From: UBA1240 sp045599185
GTDB lineage: Bacteria; Spirochaetota; Spirochaetia; Treponematales; Treponemataceae
NCBI GenBank assembly: GCA_045599185.1
Contig: JAZRVO010000003.1
Span: 1 to 64,000 of the forward strand
Length of the DNA stretch: 64,000 nt
Direction of reading: 5' to 3'
Below the pieces are notes generated by a model. The model worked only from the letters and a program-made list of their open reading frames with translations. It made no database searches and was not told the origin of the DNA. Both the position numbers and the translations under genes were made by a program. Shown piece by piece: positions 50,808 through 59,080 of the stretch (position 1 is the stretch's first letter; the number at the start of each line of letters is the position of its first letter).

Positions 50808-52319
50808 TTAAAAATTGAAATTACCCAAACCGGCAAAAAAATGGGCTATAAAATCAATGACCCCGTAAAAAAAGTTCAAAAGCTGGCTTAAAACCGGTAC
50901 TAAAAACGGAAAAAAACATGCGGCAAAGGTGCAAATAACGCCAAAAGCCAAAAAAACAGAAACAATGGGAATAAGCAGAAACGACGCAAAAATGCCGAAA
51001 GGCGCAAAGCTTTTGTACAGAAACAGTGTTAACGGCAAAGTTCCGCACTGGGCAGCAAAACAGGTTGCAAGCGTATTTGCAATTTTTTTTAGCCAGCCGG
51101 GTATTTTTTCAATTTTTTTGGCAAAAAGCGGAAGAATAAGCCCTATGCCAAGCATTGCGCCATAACTAAGCAAAAATGCGCCGGTTTGTGCCTGCTGGGC
51201 GTTAAAAAGCAGCTGAAGTATAAAAGAAAGTGACAGAACCTTGGTTAAAACAGGCCTTACGCACAGTTTTCTTGCCAGAATACTGAAAAACACAAACAGC
51301 AAAGCCCTGTTTAACGAAGGCGCACTTGAAGCAAACAGAACGAAAACCCACGCAAAAACAAAAATTATAAACCCGGTCAGTTTTGCACCGGCAAAAATTC
51401 CTGCAAATTTTCTGGCACTTCCTGTCACCAGCGAAAGATGCATGCCCGACAGTGCCAGAATATGGCTTACACCGGCGCGCATAAAGTTCTGTTTTAAGAA
51501 CGGGTCCAAATATTCCCTGCTGCCGCAAAACAGAGCAAGCAAAAACCAGCCGGATTTGCCAAAACTGAAAAGAACTTTTTTAAGTTTTATGCGCAATTCT
51601 GCCCGCATTCTGTAAGCGCCGTGCAAAAAGCCGCTGTGCATTAAGGCTGTTTTTTTACTGGCATAATTTTTTATAATTGAAAGATTTACACTTTTGACAC
51701 TTTCAGCGTTAAAATATTTTATACCCGTTCCGCTGCCAGAAAAATGGCCGTAAACCGCAAGCGGCAAGCCCGTATCAACAAGCAGAAAATTTCTGCCGCT
51801 TTCGCTGTTTGGGTTGCCGGGGCTGTTTTTACCATTCGGGCTGAATTTTATGCCAACCTTGCCGGGATAATAGTTTTCTACATAGTGCTGTGGCAAAATT
51901 ACGTTTACAAAACCTTTTGCCGTGCAAATTATTTCCGCTTTTGGCAAACTGCCGCCAACGGCAAAGCATTTTAGTGTAATTAAATAACTGCCGTTTTCAA
52001 TTTTTACCGGCGAATTGGTACAGAAACCGTAAATTTTCGTTATTTTTTCATTTTCAATAAGGGAAAGTACATTTTTTTGCCGGTTTTGTAAATTAAAAAG
52101 TGCAAAAATACACAAAACACCTGCAAAAACGGCACCGCCTAAAGTTTTTTTAGAAATTTTATTAAAAATTGAAAGTAAAAACAAACCGCCGCAAATAAAC
52201 GCACCGGCAATTGCAGAAATAAAAACTGATGAATAAAAGAAAAACGCTAAAAAAACTGCACACGCAGAAACAGACGAAGTATTTTTTACAAACTGCCAAA
52301 ATCTCTGTATTATTCCCAT
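50808..52319 (-). CDS. ComEC/Rec2-type DNA-uptake channel, without nuclease domain
   Basis: 503 residues. Several helices at the N-terminus, an OB-like soluble segment, then the competence core GVSHILALSGMHLSLVTGSARKFAG and about eight further helices (LLSYGAMLGIGLILPL; CGTLPLTLFLYKSFAPFGIFASFLLIPI). ComEC forms the inner-membrane channel for single-stranded DNA. Here the C-terminal metallo-beta-lactamase domain found in Bacillus is absent, as in some Gram-negative relatives. No ribosome site precedes the ATG. Confidence 0.83.
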   Translation of the reverse strand: MGIIQRFWQFVKNTSSVSACAVFLAFFFYSSVFISAIAGAFICGGLFLLSIFNKISKKTLGGAVFAGVLCIFALFNLQNRQKNVLSLIENEKITKIYGFCTNSPVKIENGSYLITLKCFAVGGSLPKAEIICTAKGFVNVILPQHYVENYYPGKVGIKFSPNGKNSPGNPNSESGRNFLLVDTGLPLAVYGHFSGSGTGIKYFNAESVKSVNLSIIKNYASKKTALMHSGFLHGAYRMRAELRIKLKKVLFSFGKSGWFLLALFCGSREYLDPFLKQNFMRAGVSHILALSGMHLSLVTGSARKFAGIFAGAKLTGFIIFVFAWVFVLFASSAPSLNRALLFVFFSILARKLCVRPVLTKVLSLSFILQLLFNAQQAQTGAFLLSYGAMLGIGLILPLFAKKIEKIPGWLKKIANTLATCFAAQCGTLPLTLFLYKSFAPFGIFASFLLIPIVSVFLAFGVICTFAACFFPFLVPVLSQLLNFFYGVIDFIAHFFAGLGNFNF

Positions 52320-52389
52320 GCAAAACTATTTGCCCGAAAAACAAAAAAACCGACAAATCTGTAAAAATAATTAAAAATTTATAATAAAT

Positions 52390-53412
52390 TTATACTTCTT
52401 CAAGTTCGGCAATTTCTTCTTCATCACCGGTTTCTTCATCGTGTTCAATAAGGCTTATAGCATCAAAAGCCTGCTTCTGTTCTTCCGGAATAACTGAATA
52501 AACGTACATTGAAACAATCTGGCGCATGGTTTCATCAACTACGTCGCACTGAAAATGCAGGCGGCTTTGGTTAAGGGTTTCGTTATATTCAATGCTTTTA
52601 ACAGTACCGCTCATAACAATCTGGCTTGTTCCAAGCATAAACTGAATTTTTATGCCCATTCCGTTGTGACCCTTGCCGCCAATGCGGATAAGTGCGCCAT
52701 CTTCGGACAAATCTTCAATAAGGCATTTAATTCCTTTTTCCGTTTCTGCCGTACGCGGGCTTCTAACCTTTACGTCGGAAAGCAGGTACAAGTCCGCATT
52801 GATGGAACACGGACAGCGGATGCTTTTACGTTTCTGGGAGCGCTGCAAATTGGTAGAATGTTCCAGAAAAATTACCGGCATTCCCTGATAATGCCCTGCA
52901 CCGCCAACCCGGGTATCAAACATATAGCCGGCATCGTTTTTGCGCCAAAAGTAAACGGTTACTGTTTTTTCCACCCATTCAAAACAGCGGTACTGATTTT
53001 TTATTGGTTTAGGATAGCTGATTGTAAGGAAACCTTCGTTTTTAAGCACTGTTGCAGTAAAAATGCCGTACCGGGGCAAAACAATGCGCAGTTTTTGCCC
53101 AACGCGCAAAAAAGAAGTATTTTTAATTCCTGCCTTCAAAGGCGGATCAAGTTCAATTCTTGAACGGTATGCATAAAGCTGGTCTAAAAATTCTTTGGTT
53201 TTTGGCAGGTTAATGCTGCCTGTAGAAGTGGCTTTGCTGACAACAGTTGCAATTGCTTTGTTGATTGAAGGCAACGACCAGAACAGAACGGTAGCATCGG
53301 CAACATCGGCAATGTTTCCAAGCTTCCATACTAATCTCATCTGGCGAAAACTAAAGCCAGAATCAAAACCTGTTGTGTAAAATTTTACCTTGGTGGAAAA
53401 CTTTTTTTTCAT
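52390..53412 (-). CDS. PilZ-domain c-di-GMP receiver
   Basis: 340 residues from ATG 53412 (TTG 53415 is in frame, one codon earlier). The N-terminal 190 residues (KFYTTGFDSGFSFRQMRLVWKLGNIADVADATVLF) form a YcgR-like region. RKSIR (about 195-199) is the RxxxR and DLSEDG (about 234-239) the D-x-S-x-x-G motif that together bind c-di-GMP. It ends in an acidic tail. Spirochaete PilZ proteins control motility. It is a plausible target of the GGDEF protein at 10180-12153. AAAGG lies upstream. Confidence 0.85.
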   Translation of the reverse strand: MKKKFSTKVKFYTTGFDSGFSFRQMRLVWKLGNIADVADATVLFWSLPSINKAIATVVSKATSTGSINLPKTKEFLDQLYAYRSRIELDPPLKAGIKNTSFLRVGQKLRIVLPRYGIFTATVLKNEGFLTISYPKPIKNQYRCFEWVEKTVTVYFWRKNDAGYMFDTRVGGAGHYQGMPVIFLEHSTNLQRSQKRKSIRCPCSINADLYLLSDVKVRSPRTAETEKGIKCLIEDLSEDGALIRIGGKGHNGMGIKIQFMLGTSQIVMSGTVKSIEYNETLNQSRLHFQCDVVDETMRQIVSMYVYSVIPEEQKQAFDAISLIEHDEETGDEEEIAELEEV

Positions 53413-53586
53413 CAAAAACCGCCTTTCAATGTTCTTTCCATTATCTCACCATTTGCCACAAGGCGCAAGTTTTACTTCATTAAAAATCATATTTTTTTCA
53501 GTATAATTTCAATTTTTTTAATGCAGCTTAATTTTTAAGGCTGAATTTGAGTTTTGTATAAAAGGTCAAAAGACATTTTTTTATTG

Positions 53587-53671
53587 TGATAAAAACAGCC
53601 GCAGACAGGCACGGCCAAAATACGCCGTGCGTATGCACAAGTCTTTTTTTTTCGTGTCTGTACCCTGTACC
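53587..53671. repeat. Dispersed repeat, copy B
   Basis: This is the partner of 4452-4531. CAGACA/TGTCTG outer arms and GGCACGG/CCGTGC inner arms can fold, and ATGCACAAGTCTTTTTTTT is identical in the two copies. Confidence 0.7.
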
Positions 53672-53827
53672 TAAAACAATGTCAGTTACAGAAAATGCAT
53701 TTAGCACAAGCTGGGACAGTAGAAAGGTTTTTTTGAGGACATTTCATAAAAACTCGACATTCTGCCTTTTAAAAGGTAAAAGCCTTTAAAACCTTAAAAT
53801 TATTTTATGGCGCAAAAACAGACAAAA

Positions 53828-53836
53828 TGCTAAACT
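53828..53836 (+). promoter_or_regulatory. Extended -10 box of the CPBP gene
   Basis: TGC then TAAACT (53831-53836), six bases before GTG 53843. No ribosome site. Confidence 0.45.
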
Positions 53837-53842
53837 TTTTGC

Positions 53843-54523
53843 GTGTTAAACAGAAAAAAAGTTTTACTGGCATTTATTTTTTCATACGTTTTATGTACCC
53901 TTGTTTTGCCGCCGGTTTTTGCAGGCAAAATACCCGTATCGGGTTACGAAAAAAGTTTGTACCCTTTGCCGAGTTTTGATGCAGTAACCATTTTCATTCT
54001 TGTTTTGCTGTGCGTAATTTTTTACATAATTTGCGGCCAGTACAATTTGCCAAAACAAAAGGCCAGTGTAAAAGTCTGCCTGCTTAAAAGTTCTGCATCT
54101 TTTTTTGCAATTGCAGCGGTTTGGGCAGTGTTTTCTGCTTTTGCTGGCGGCAGTTTTGGCGCGGCAACGGCACAAAAAAGTGCCAGCTTGCCTGTATTTT
54201 TTGCCGGTGTTTTGTGCGCCGCCGCCTTTGAAGAATTTTTATACCGCCTTTACCTGCCGCAAAGCATGCTATTTTTCATTCAAAATGCAAAACTGAAAAA
54301 TAAAAACGCCGGGCTTTTAAAAACAGCCCCAATTGCGGCAGAAATTTTGTGCGTGCTGTTGTTTGCCCTCGCCCACAGGTATCTGGGTTTTTTAGCCGTG
54401 CTAAACGCCTTTTTTGCCGGTTCAGTTTTGCGCCTGCTTGCAAAAAAAACGAACATTGCATGCAGCTGGCTTGTCCATTCAATTTACAACTGCACAATTT
54501 TTGCCCTTGCCATTTTTCAATAA
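53843..54523 (+). CDS. CPBP-family intramembrane protease
   Basis: 226 residues, about seven helices. AAAFEEFLYRLYLPQSM is motif 1 (EExxxR) of the Abi/CPBP family, FALAHRYLG motif 2, and SWLVHSIYNCTIF motif 3. Members are glutamic-type intramembrane proteases or process bacteriocins and prenylated proteins. Its GTG start lies six bases after an extended -10 box with no ribosome site, so a leaderless transcript is likely. Confidence 0.83.
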   Translation: MLNRKKVLLAFIFSYVLCTLVLPPVFAGKIPVSGYEKSLYPLPSFDAVTIFILVLLCVIFYIICGQYNLPKQKASVKVCLLKSSASFFAIAAVWAVFSAFAGGSFGAATAQKSASLPVFFAGVLCAAAFEEFLYRLYLPQSMLFFIQNAKLKNKNAGLLKTAPIAAEILCVLLFALAHRYLGFLAVLNAFFAGSVLRLLAKKTNIACSWLVHSIYNCTIFALAIFQ

Positions 54524-54718
54524 CCAGCCGGTTACGGGCGCGGTTTGCGTGCAAGTTATCAAAATCAATAAGAATCGATTGAGATAAAAAAAATCGTGAT
54601 ACAATTGAAAAATTGCTTAACCAACCAAACAGAGATTTGTCATGGATAGGACATGTATGACAACCGGCAATTTTTTAAGGGGCGGCAACCTATATTACTG
54701 CCAAAAATGCACAAGGGC

Positions 54719-54749
54719 AAAAAAAAATCCGCCATTCAAGCGGATTTTT
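54719..54749 (-). terminator. Terminator of the flagellar rod operon
   Basis: AAAAATCCGC (54723-54732) pairs with GCGGATTTTT (54740-54749). The A run on the plus strand is a U run for the minus-strand flagellar genes. Confidence 0.85.
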
Positions 54750-54765
54750 CAGACGTTCAAGTTTT

Positions 54766-55359
54766 TCAGCCCATCAAATCAACGTAAATCTGGTCTGCAA
54801 GACCAAATCCTGCAGCTTTTGTAATGCTTCCTGCAAGTTCATCGTAAAGCATGTCTTCGTAAGTGTCGCGGGCGTAAGAATTGTTTTCGCCCAAAAGATT
54901 GGTTTTGCTTACGGTGTTGCGCATGGAAGAAAGCATGATTTTTACAAAATACGATTCAAGTTCAAGTGCCTGTTCGTACAGTTTGCTGGTTTTATCAATT
55001 TTTTTGTCTGTACTTTTGCCGTGGGCACCTTTTGCATTGGCAGCCGCACCGCTTGGCAGTGCCGCCTTGTCGCTTTCGCTTGTAAAGGCGTTTGCCATGC
55101 CGGTTGTATAGTCGCCGGTTAAGCGGCTGCTTTGTGCAACCTGCGAAGTTGATAAAGTGCTTAAACCCGGGTTTGTTTTTTCAGCCTTTGCGGCCTGGGA
55201 TTCGCTGTTAATACTGTCAATCAAAGCCTGAAACTTGGAAGTTTCTTCCTGATTGCGGGCTACGCTGCCAGCAGAAAAACCTGCCACACCGCCGCCCGGT
55301 ATGTTTACGCCTTTTGAAAGGCCAGAATATGCATTTACCATGTCTAAAGTCGAAGCCAT
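54766..55359 (-). CDS. FlgJ-like rod-binding protein, no muramidase domain
   Basis: 197 residues. The C-terminal part (LYEQALELESYFVKIMLSSMRNTVSKTNLLGENNSYARDTYEDMLYDELAGSITKAAGFGLADQIYVDL) is the FlgJ rod-binding domain. A long Ser/Ala-rich N-terminal region precedes it. There is no peptidoglycan-hydrolase domain, as is usual in spirochaetes. It caps the growing periplasmic rod. GAGGG precedes the ATG. It is third in the flgF-flgG-flgJ run. Confidence 0.87.
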   Translation of the reverse strand: MASTLDMVNAYSGLSKGVNIPGGGVAGFSAGSVARNQEETSKFQALIDSINSESQAAKAEKTNPGLSTLSTSQVAQSSRLTGDYTTGMANAFTSESDKAALPSGAAANAKGAHGKSTDKKIDKTSKLYEQALELESYFVKIMLSSMRNTVSKTNLLGENNSYARDTYEDMLYDELAGSITKAAGFGLADQIYVDLMG

Positions 55360-55450
55360 ATTTTCCCTCGTGGGTTTAATCTAGGCTTTTACAAACTGAA
55401 CTGTAAAAACCTTATTTACATTTAATGGAAGAAACTGAAAACATAATTCA

Positions 55451-55485
55451 TTTTGTCATGCTGAAATTGATTCAGCATGACAAAA
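55451..55485. repeat. Perfect 15-bp-stem palindrome (GTCATGCTGAA family)
   Basis: TTTTGTCATGCTGAA (55451-55465) pairs with TTCAGCATGACAAAA (55471-55485) around ATTGA. It lies between flgG and the FlgJ-like gene. TTCAGCATGACA is shared with 269-280. Confidence 0.8.
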
Positions 55486-55518
55486 CTTTTTCAGACAGTT
55501 CCTTCCCTTCTATTCAAA

Positions 55519-56313
55519 TTAGCGCTTTAAGTTTGCTGCCGTAGAAAGCATGTTGTCGCTTGTCTGAATTGCCTTAGAACTGAATTCGTAAGCGCGCTGG
55601 GCAACAATCATCTGTACCATTTCGTTTACGGTAGAAACGTTCGACATTTCCAGAAATTTGTGGTGTGTCTGCCCCATTCCGTCAAAACCCGGACGGTTGG
55701 CAATTGGATCGCCACTGGCATTGCTTACCTTAAAAAGGTTGTCACCATCGGCAGTTAAACCGGCCGGGTTAGGAAAACGGTAAAGTTCAATCTGTGCAAC
55801 ATCAACCGGGTCGTCTTCACCGGCAACTTTTACACTTACGCGGCCGTCGCGGCTGATTGCGAGTGTTTCAAGGCGGAATCCTTCCGGCATTACAACTTCA
55901 GGCATTACGCGAAGCCCGTTTGAAGTAACAAGCTGGCCGTTTGAATCAATCTTGAAAGAACCGTCGCGTGTGTAAGCGTAGCTTCCGTCGTACTGCTGAA
56001 CCCGGAAAAAACCTTCGCCCTGAATGGCAAGGTCTGTAGCGTTTTCAGTATGCTGCAAAGAACCCTGATCGAACATGCGCTGGGTTGCTGCAACTTTTAC
56101 ACCGCTACCCATCTGAATGCCTACCGGCGTAACAGTGTCTTCTGTTGCCGGAGTACCTGCAAGTTTTACGTTCTGGTAAATTAAGTCTTCAAATTCAACA
56201 CGCTGCTTTTTGTAACCGCTTGTGTTTACGTTTGAAAGGTTGTTTGAAATTGTATCGATGTTTGCCTGCTGACCGTTCATTCCGGTTGCTGCTGTCCATA
56301 AACTTCTGACCAT
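55519..56313 (-). CDS. flgG: Flagellar distal rod protein FlgG
   Basis: 264 residues, normal length. MVRSLWTAATGMNGQQANIDTISNNLSNVNTSGYKKQRVEFEDLIYQ is the rod/hook N-terminal domain, and LEMSNVSTVNEMVQMIVAQRAYEFSSKAIQTSDNMLSTA the C-terminal domain. It builds the distal periplasmic rod. AAGGAAAT precedes the ATG. It follows flgF after 43 bases. Confidence 0.94.
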   Translation of the reverse strand: MVRSLWTAATGMNGQQANIDTISNNLSNVNTSGYKKQRVEFEDLIYQNVKLAGTPATEDTVTPVGIQMGSGVKVAATQRMFDQGSLQHTENATDLAIQGEGFFRVQQYDGSYAYTRDGSFKIDSNGQLVTSNGLRVMPEVVMPEGFRLETLAISRDGRVSVKVAGEDDPVDVAQIELYRFPNPAGLTADGDNLFKVSNASGDPIANRPGFDGMGQTHHKFLEMSNVSTVNEMVQMIVAQRAYEFSSKAIQTSDNMLSTAANLKR

Positions 56314-56356
56314 CTGTATTTCCTTTTATTTTTCAGTTTTAAGCACTGCTAAAAAA

Positions 56357-57151
56357 CTAGCGCAATGTTGCAACGCGAGACCATAAAGTTGACATCATGG
56401 TGTCTTCAGACTGAATGGTTTTCTGGTTTGCTTCGTATGCGCGGTTAACTTCAATCATCTGTACCATTTCGTTTACAACATTTACGTTAGAAGTTTCTAC
56501 GTATTCCTGCAAAAGATCTGGTCTTTCCTTGCCTTCTGCAATATAGGCAGGGCCTGAAATTTCGTTGCTTGCCCAGAGGTTTTCGCCATGTTTTTTAAGG
56601 TAACGTTCGTTGTCAAAGCGAACAAGCTTTAAGCGGTCTACAACCTGATCATCGCTTGTGGTAATTACGCCGTCGTCATTCACCTTAAAATTCTTGTCGG
56701 TTACACGGATAATTCCGTTTTCGCCCACAACCGGGTAGCCTTCTTTTGTTTCAAGAATGCCTTCTTTACCAATCATAAAGTTTCCGGCACGGGTATAGCG
56801 CTCACCGGCCGGTGTCTGCACGGTAAAAAAGCCTTCGCCTGCAAGGGCAATGTCTGTAGCGGCACCGGTATTTTTGAAAGAACCCTGTTCAAATACTGTA
56901 TAAAGTTCGTTTGTTTCTACGCCCAAACCAACTTTACCTACAATTGGTGCAACGTCAGCTGAACCGCCCCAAAAGGTATAAACGCCGTCATCATTCATTC
57001 GGCGCAGCAAAAGTTCAGAAAAATTCTTGTTTACGGCTACGTCGCGCTTATAGCCGGTGGTGTCAACGTTTGCAAGATTGTTTGCAATTGCGTCCAACCG
57101 GTTCTGCTGTGCAACCATTCCGCTTGCACCAGTGTACCAACCTTGAACCAT
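56357..57151 (-). CDS. flgF: Flagellar rod protein FlgF
   Basis: 264 residues from ATG 57151, set by GGGAGG eight bases upstream; the open frame to 57244 is rejected. VQGWYTGASGMVAQQNRLDAIANNLANVDTTGYKRDVAVNKNFSELLLRR is the rod N-terminal motif, and LQEYVETSNVNVVNEMVQMIEVNRAYEANQKTIQSEDTMMSTLWSRVATLR the C-terminal one. FlgF and FlgG are paralogues, so naming follows gene order (flgF first). A sigma-28-like promoter lies upstream. Confidence 0.9.
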   Translation of the reverse strand: MVQGWYTGASGMVAQQNRLDAIANNLANVDTTGYKRDVAVNKNFSELLLRRMNDDGVYTFWGGSADVAPIVGKVGLGVETNELYTVFEQGSFKNTGAATDIALAGEGFFTVQTPAGERYTRAGNFMIGKEGILETKEGYPVVGENGIIRVTDKNFKVNDDGVITTSDDQVVDRLKLVRFDNERYLKKHGENLWASNEISGPAYIAEGKERPDLLQEYVETSNVNVVNEMVQMIEVNRAYEANQKTIQSEDTMMSTLWSRVATLR

Positions 57152-57261
57152 ATAAAAGGCCTCCCAAAGTATAAAAAAGCTGCGGATTTTGCCTGTCCGC
57201 GGGCTTGCATTCAAATAATGTTTGTGTATTCTCAAATCCGGCACTTTGCCAGTTATTTTGA

Positions 57262-57288
57262 TTATCGGTTTTTGAAAAAAAATGTTAA
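57262..57288 (-). promoter_or_regulatory. Sigma-28-type flagellar promoter
   Basis: Minus strand: TTAACATT (57281-57288), 11 bases, ACCGATAA (57262-57269), close to the FliA consensus TAAAGTTT-N11-GCCGATAA. Confidence 0.5.
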
Positions 57289-57346
57289 GGACATCTACAA
57301 AAAAATGAAATTTTCAATTAAATGAAAAAAAATGGCAAATTTAAAT

Positions 57347-57375
57347 TTGTTTTTTCGTATAAGTGGGTTTATAAT
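57347..57375 (+). promoter_or_regulatory. Promoter of glgC
   Basis: TTGTTT (57347-57352), exactly 17 bases, TATAAT (57370-57375). Leader about 44 bases. Confidence 0.6.
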
Positions 57376-57425
57376 GAATTAAGCAACAGTTTACGAATAA
57401 TAACTGTGCTTTTAAGGAGAATTAA

Positions 57426-58706
57426 GTGGCCGATACACGAGTTTTATCTATTATTCTTGGCGGTGGCAAAGGTACCCGCCTGTACCCTCTTACAAAAGAA
57501 CGCTCTAAACCAGCCGTTCCGTTTGGAGGAAAACACAGAATCGTCGACATTCCGATTTCTAACTGTATTAACTCTGGTTTTAACCAAATTTATATTTTAA
57601 CCCAGTTCAACTCTGCTTCTCTGCACATGCACATTTCTCACGGATACAGCTTTGATTCTTTTTCACGCGGTTTCGTTGAAATTCTTGCAGCAGAACAGAC
57701 TTTTGAGCATTCCGGATGGTTTGAAGGAACTGCTGACGCAGTACGCAAGAACTTTGCCCACTTTAAGACACAAAAGCCGACACACTACATCATTCTTTCA
57801 GGCGACCAGCTTTACCAGATGGATTTGAAAGAATTCCTGAACAAGCACATTGAATCTGGTGCAGAAATTTCAATTGCAACCACGGCTGTTACACGTCAGG
57901 ACGCAACCGGTTTTGGCATTATGAAGGTTAACAAAGAAAACCGCATTACCGAATTCATGGAAAAACCGGCAGCTGATCTGGATATTTCTGACTGGATTAT
58001 TCCGGCAGAAAGCCGCACGGCAGGTGCAACACCAGGCAAAGACTACCTTGCTTCAATGGGTATTTACATCTTCAATGCCGAAACAATGTACAAAGTGCTT
58101 GACAACAACTGTACGGACTTTGGTAAGGAAATCATTCCGCAGGCTATCAAGAACCACAAGGTTAGTTCGTACATTTATGACGGCTACTGGGAAGACATTG
58201 GTACTATCAAGAGTTTCTATGATGCCAACCTTGATCTGGCACGCATCAGTCCTAAGTTCAACTTCTACGATGAAGACAAACCGATTTATACCCACAGCCG
58301 CAACCTGCCGCCGTCAAAAATGACAAACTCAACAATGAACGGCGCAATTGCAAGTGAAGGCTGTGTTATTACAGAAGCTACAATTGTTAATTCTCTGGTT
58401 GGCGTACGCAGCAATATTGAACCGGGTACATTCCTGGACGGCGTAGTATGCATGGGTAGTGACTATTACGAAACACCAGACCAGAAAGAAGAAAACCGCA
58501 AGCTGAACAGACCGAACATTGGTATTGGTCGCAACTGCCGCATCAAGCAGTGTATTATTGATAAAAACGCACGCATTGGCGACAACTGTTCAATTGGTCA
58601 CACTGGCCAGAAACTTGAAGACGGCGACCACGGCATGTACTACGTTGCAGACGGAATTATCGTAATTCCTAAAAACGGAATCATTCCTTCTGGAACAATT
58701 ATTTAA
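57426..58706 (+). CDS. glgC: Glucose-1-phosphate adenylyltransferase
   Basis: 426 residues from GTG 57426, set by AAGGAG seven bases upstream. SIILGGGKGTRLYPLTKERSKPAVPFGGKHRIVDIPISNCINSGF is the nucleotide-binding start, and GSDYYETPDQ and IGIGRNCRIKQCIIDKNARIGDNCSIG are GlgC signatures with the left-handed beta-helix. It makes ADP-glucose, the glycogen precursor. Sequence resembles the plant/cyanobacterial-like GlgC class more than the E. coli type. It could use glucose-1-phosphate from the GH94 phosphorylase. Confidence 0.96.
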   Translation: MADTRVLSIILGGGKGTRLYPLTKERSKPAVPFGGKHRIVDIPISNCINSGFNQIYILTQFNSASLHMHISHGYSFDSFSRGFVEILAAEQTFEHSGWFEGTADAVRKNFAHFKTQKPTHYIILSGDQLYQMDLKEFLNKHIESGAEISIATTAVTRQDATGFGIMKVNKENRITEFMEKPAADLDISDWIIPAESRTAGATPGKDYLASMGIYIFNAETMYKVLDNNCTDFGKEIIPQAIKNHKVSSYIYDGYWEDIGTIKSFYDANLDLARISPKFNFYDEDKPIYTHSRNLPPSKMTNSTMNGAIASEGCVITEATIVNSLVGVRSNIEPGTFLDGVVCMGSDYYETPDQKEENRKLNRPNIGIGRNCRIKQCIIDKNARIGDNCSIGHTGQKLEDGDHGMYYVADGIIVIPKNGIIPSGTII

Positions 58707-58729
58707 TAACTAGTTTCTGCTAGGTAAGG

Positions 58730-58766
58730 GCACCTTGAAACAAACGGTTCAAGGTGCATTTTTTTA
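58730..58766 (+). terminator. Terminator of glgC
   Basis: GCACCTTGAA pairs with TTCAAGGTGC, followed by a T run. Confidence 0.9.
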
Positions 58767-58804
58767 TGCCCAGGCACAAACAGCTGCAATCGTTCAGTTT
58801 TCAC

Positions 58805-58883
58805 CAAGACTTAAGATAGTTTCTCTCAAGCTTTAAGATACTTTCTCCCAAAGCTTGAGATACTTTGCCACAAGCTTTAGAAG
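58805..58883. repeat. 22-bp tandem repeat, about 3.5 copies
   Basis: Copies begin at 58805, 58827, 58849 and 58871, each opening with CAAG or CAAAG, then CTTTAAGATACTTTCTC-like sequence. The first three are full copies, differing at a few positions; the fourth is partial. The period is exactly 22, about two helical turns. Confidence 0.75.
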
Positions 58884-58994
58884 AAGTGTCATCCCGATTC
58901 AGGATCTGTCCGCGGGCGCGGTTGCAAGGCAGGCCCAATGCTTCAAATCTCCAAGCATTTGCCGTGCTTGCAGGTTGCTATAAGCCGCAAGCAC

Positions 58995-59030
58995 AAAAAA
59001 AGCCCAAAAGCTTTTACACTTTCGGGCTTT
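58995..59030 (-). terminator. Terminator of the SPOR gene
   Basis: Minus strand: AAAGCCCGAAAG and CTTTTGGGCTTT pair, followed by a U run. Confidence 0.8.
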
Positions 59031-59080
59031 ATGCTGGCAATTTCAGCACTTTTTTAAGATTTCAAAAATAAAATAAAAAA

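Larger units (their letters stand above)
53416..53842. other. Intergenic region of about 430 bases
   Basis: It contains dispersed repeat copy B (53587-53671), the AAAACTCGACATTC motif (53754-53767) and a CCTTTTAAAAGG palindrome (about 53765-53777). The promoter of the CPBP gene is at its end. The 67-codon frame across the repeat has no other support. Confidence 0.6.
58707..59080. other. 374-base intergenic region
   Basis: No gene. It holds the glgC terminator (58730-58766), a 22-bp tandem repeat (58805-58883) and the terminator of the minus-strand SPOR gene (58995-59030). GTCATCCCGATTCAGGAT (58887-58904) resembles the GTCATGCTGAA repeat family. Confidence 0.7.

Noticed and set aside
53586..53789. 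67-codon frame across repeat copy B
   Set aside because: No ribosome site, and the frame depends on the T run of the repeat; copy A has no matching frame.
54642..54824. 60-codon frame with a CxxC pair after the CPBP gene
   Set aside because: It runs through a terminator into the antisense of flgJ and has no ribosome site.
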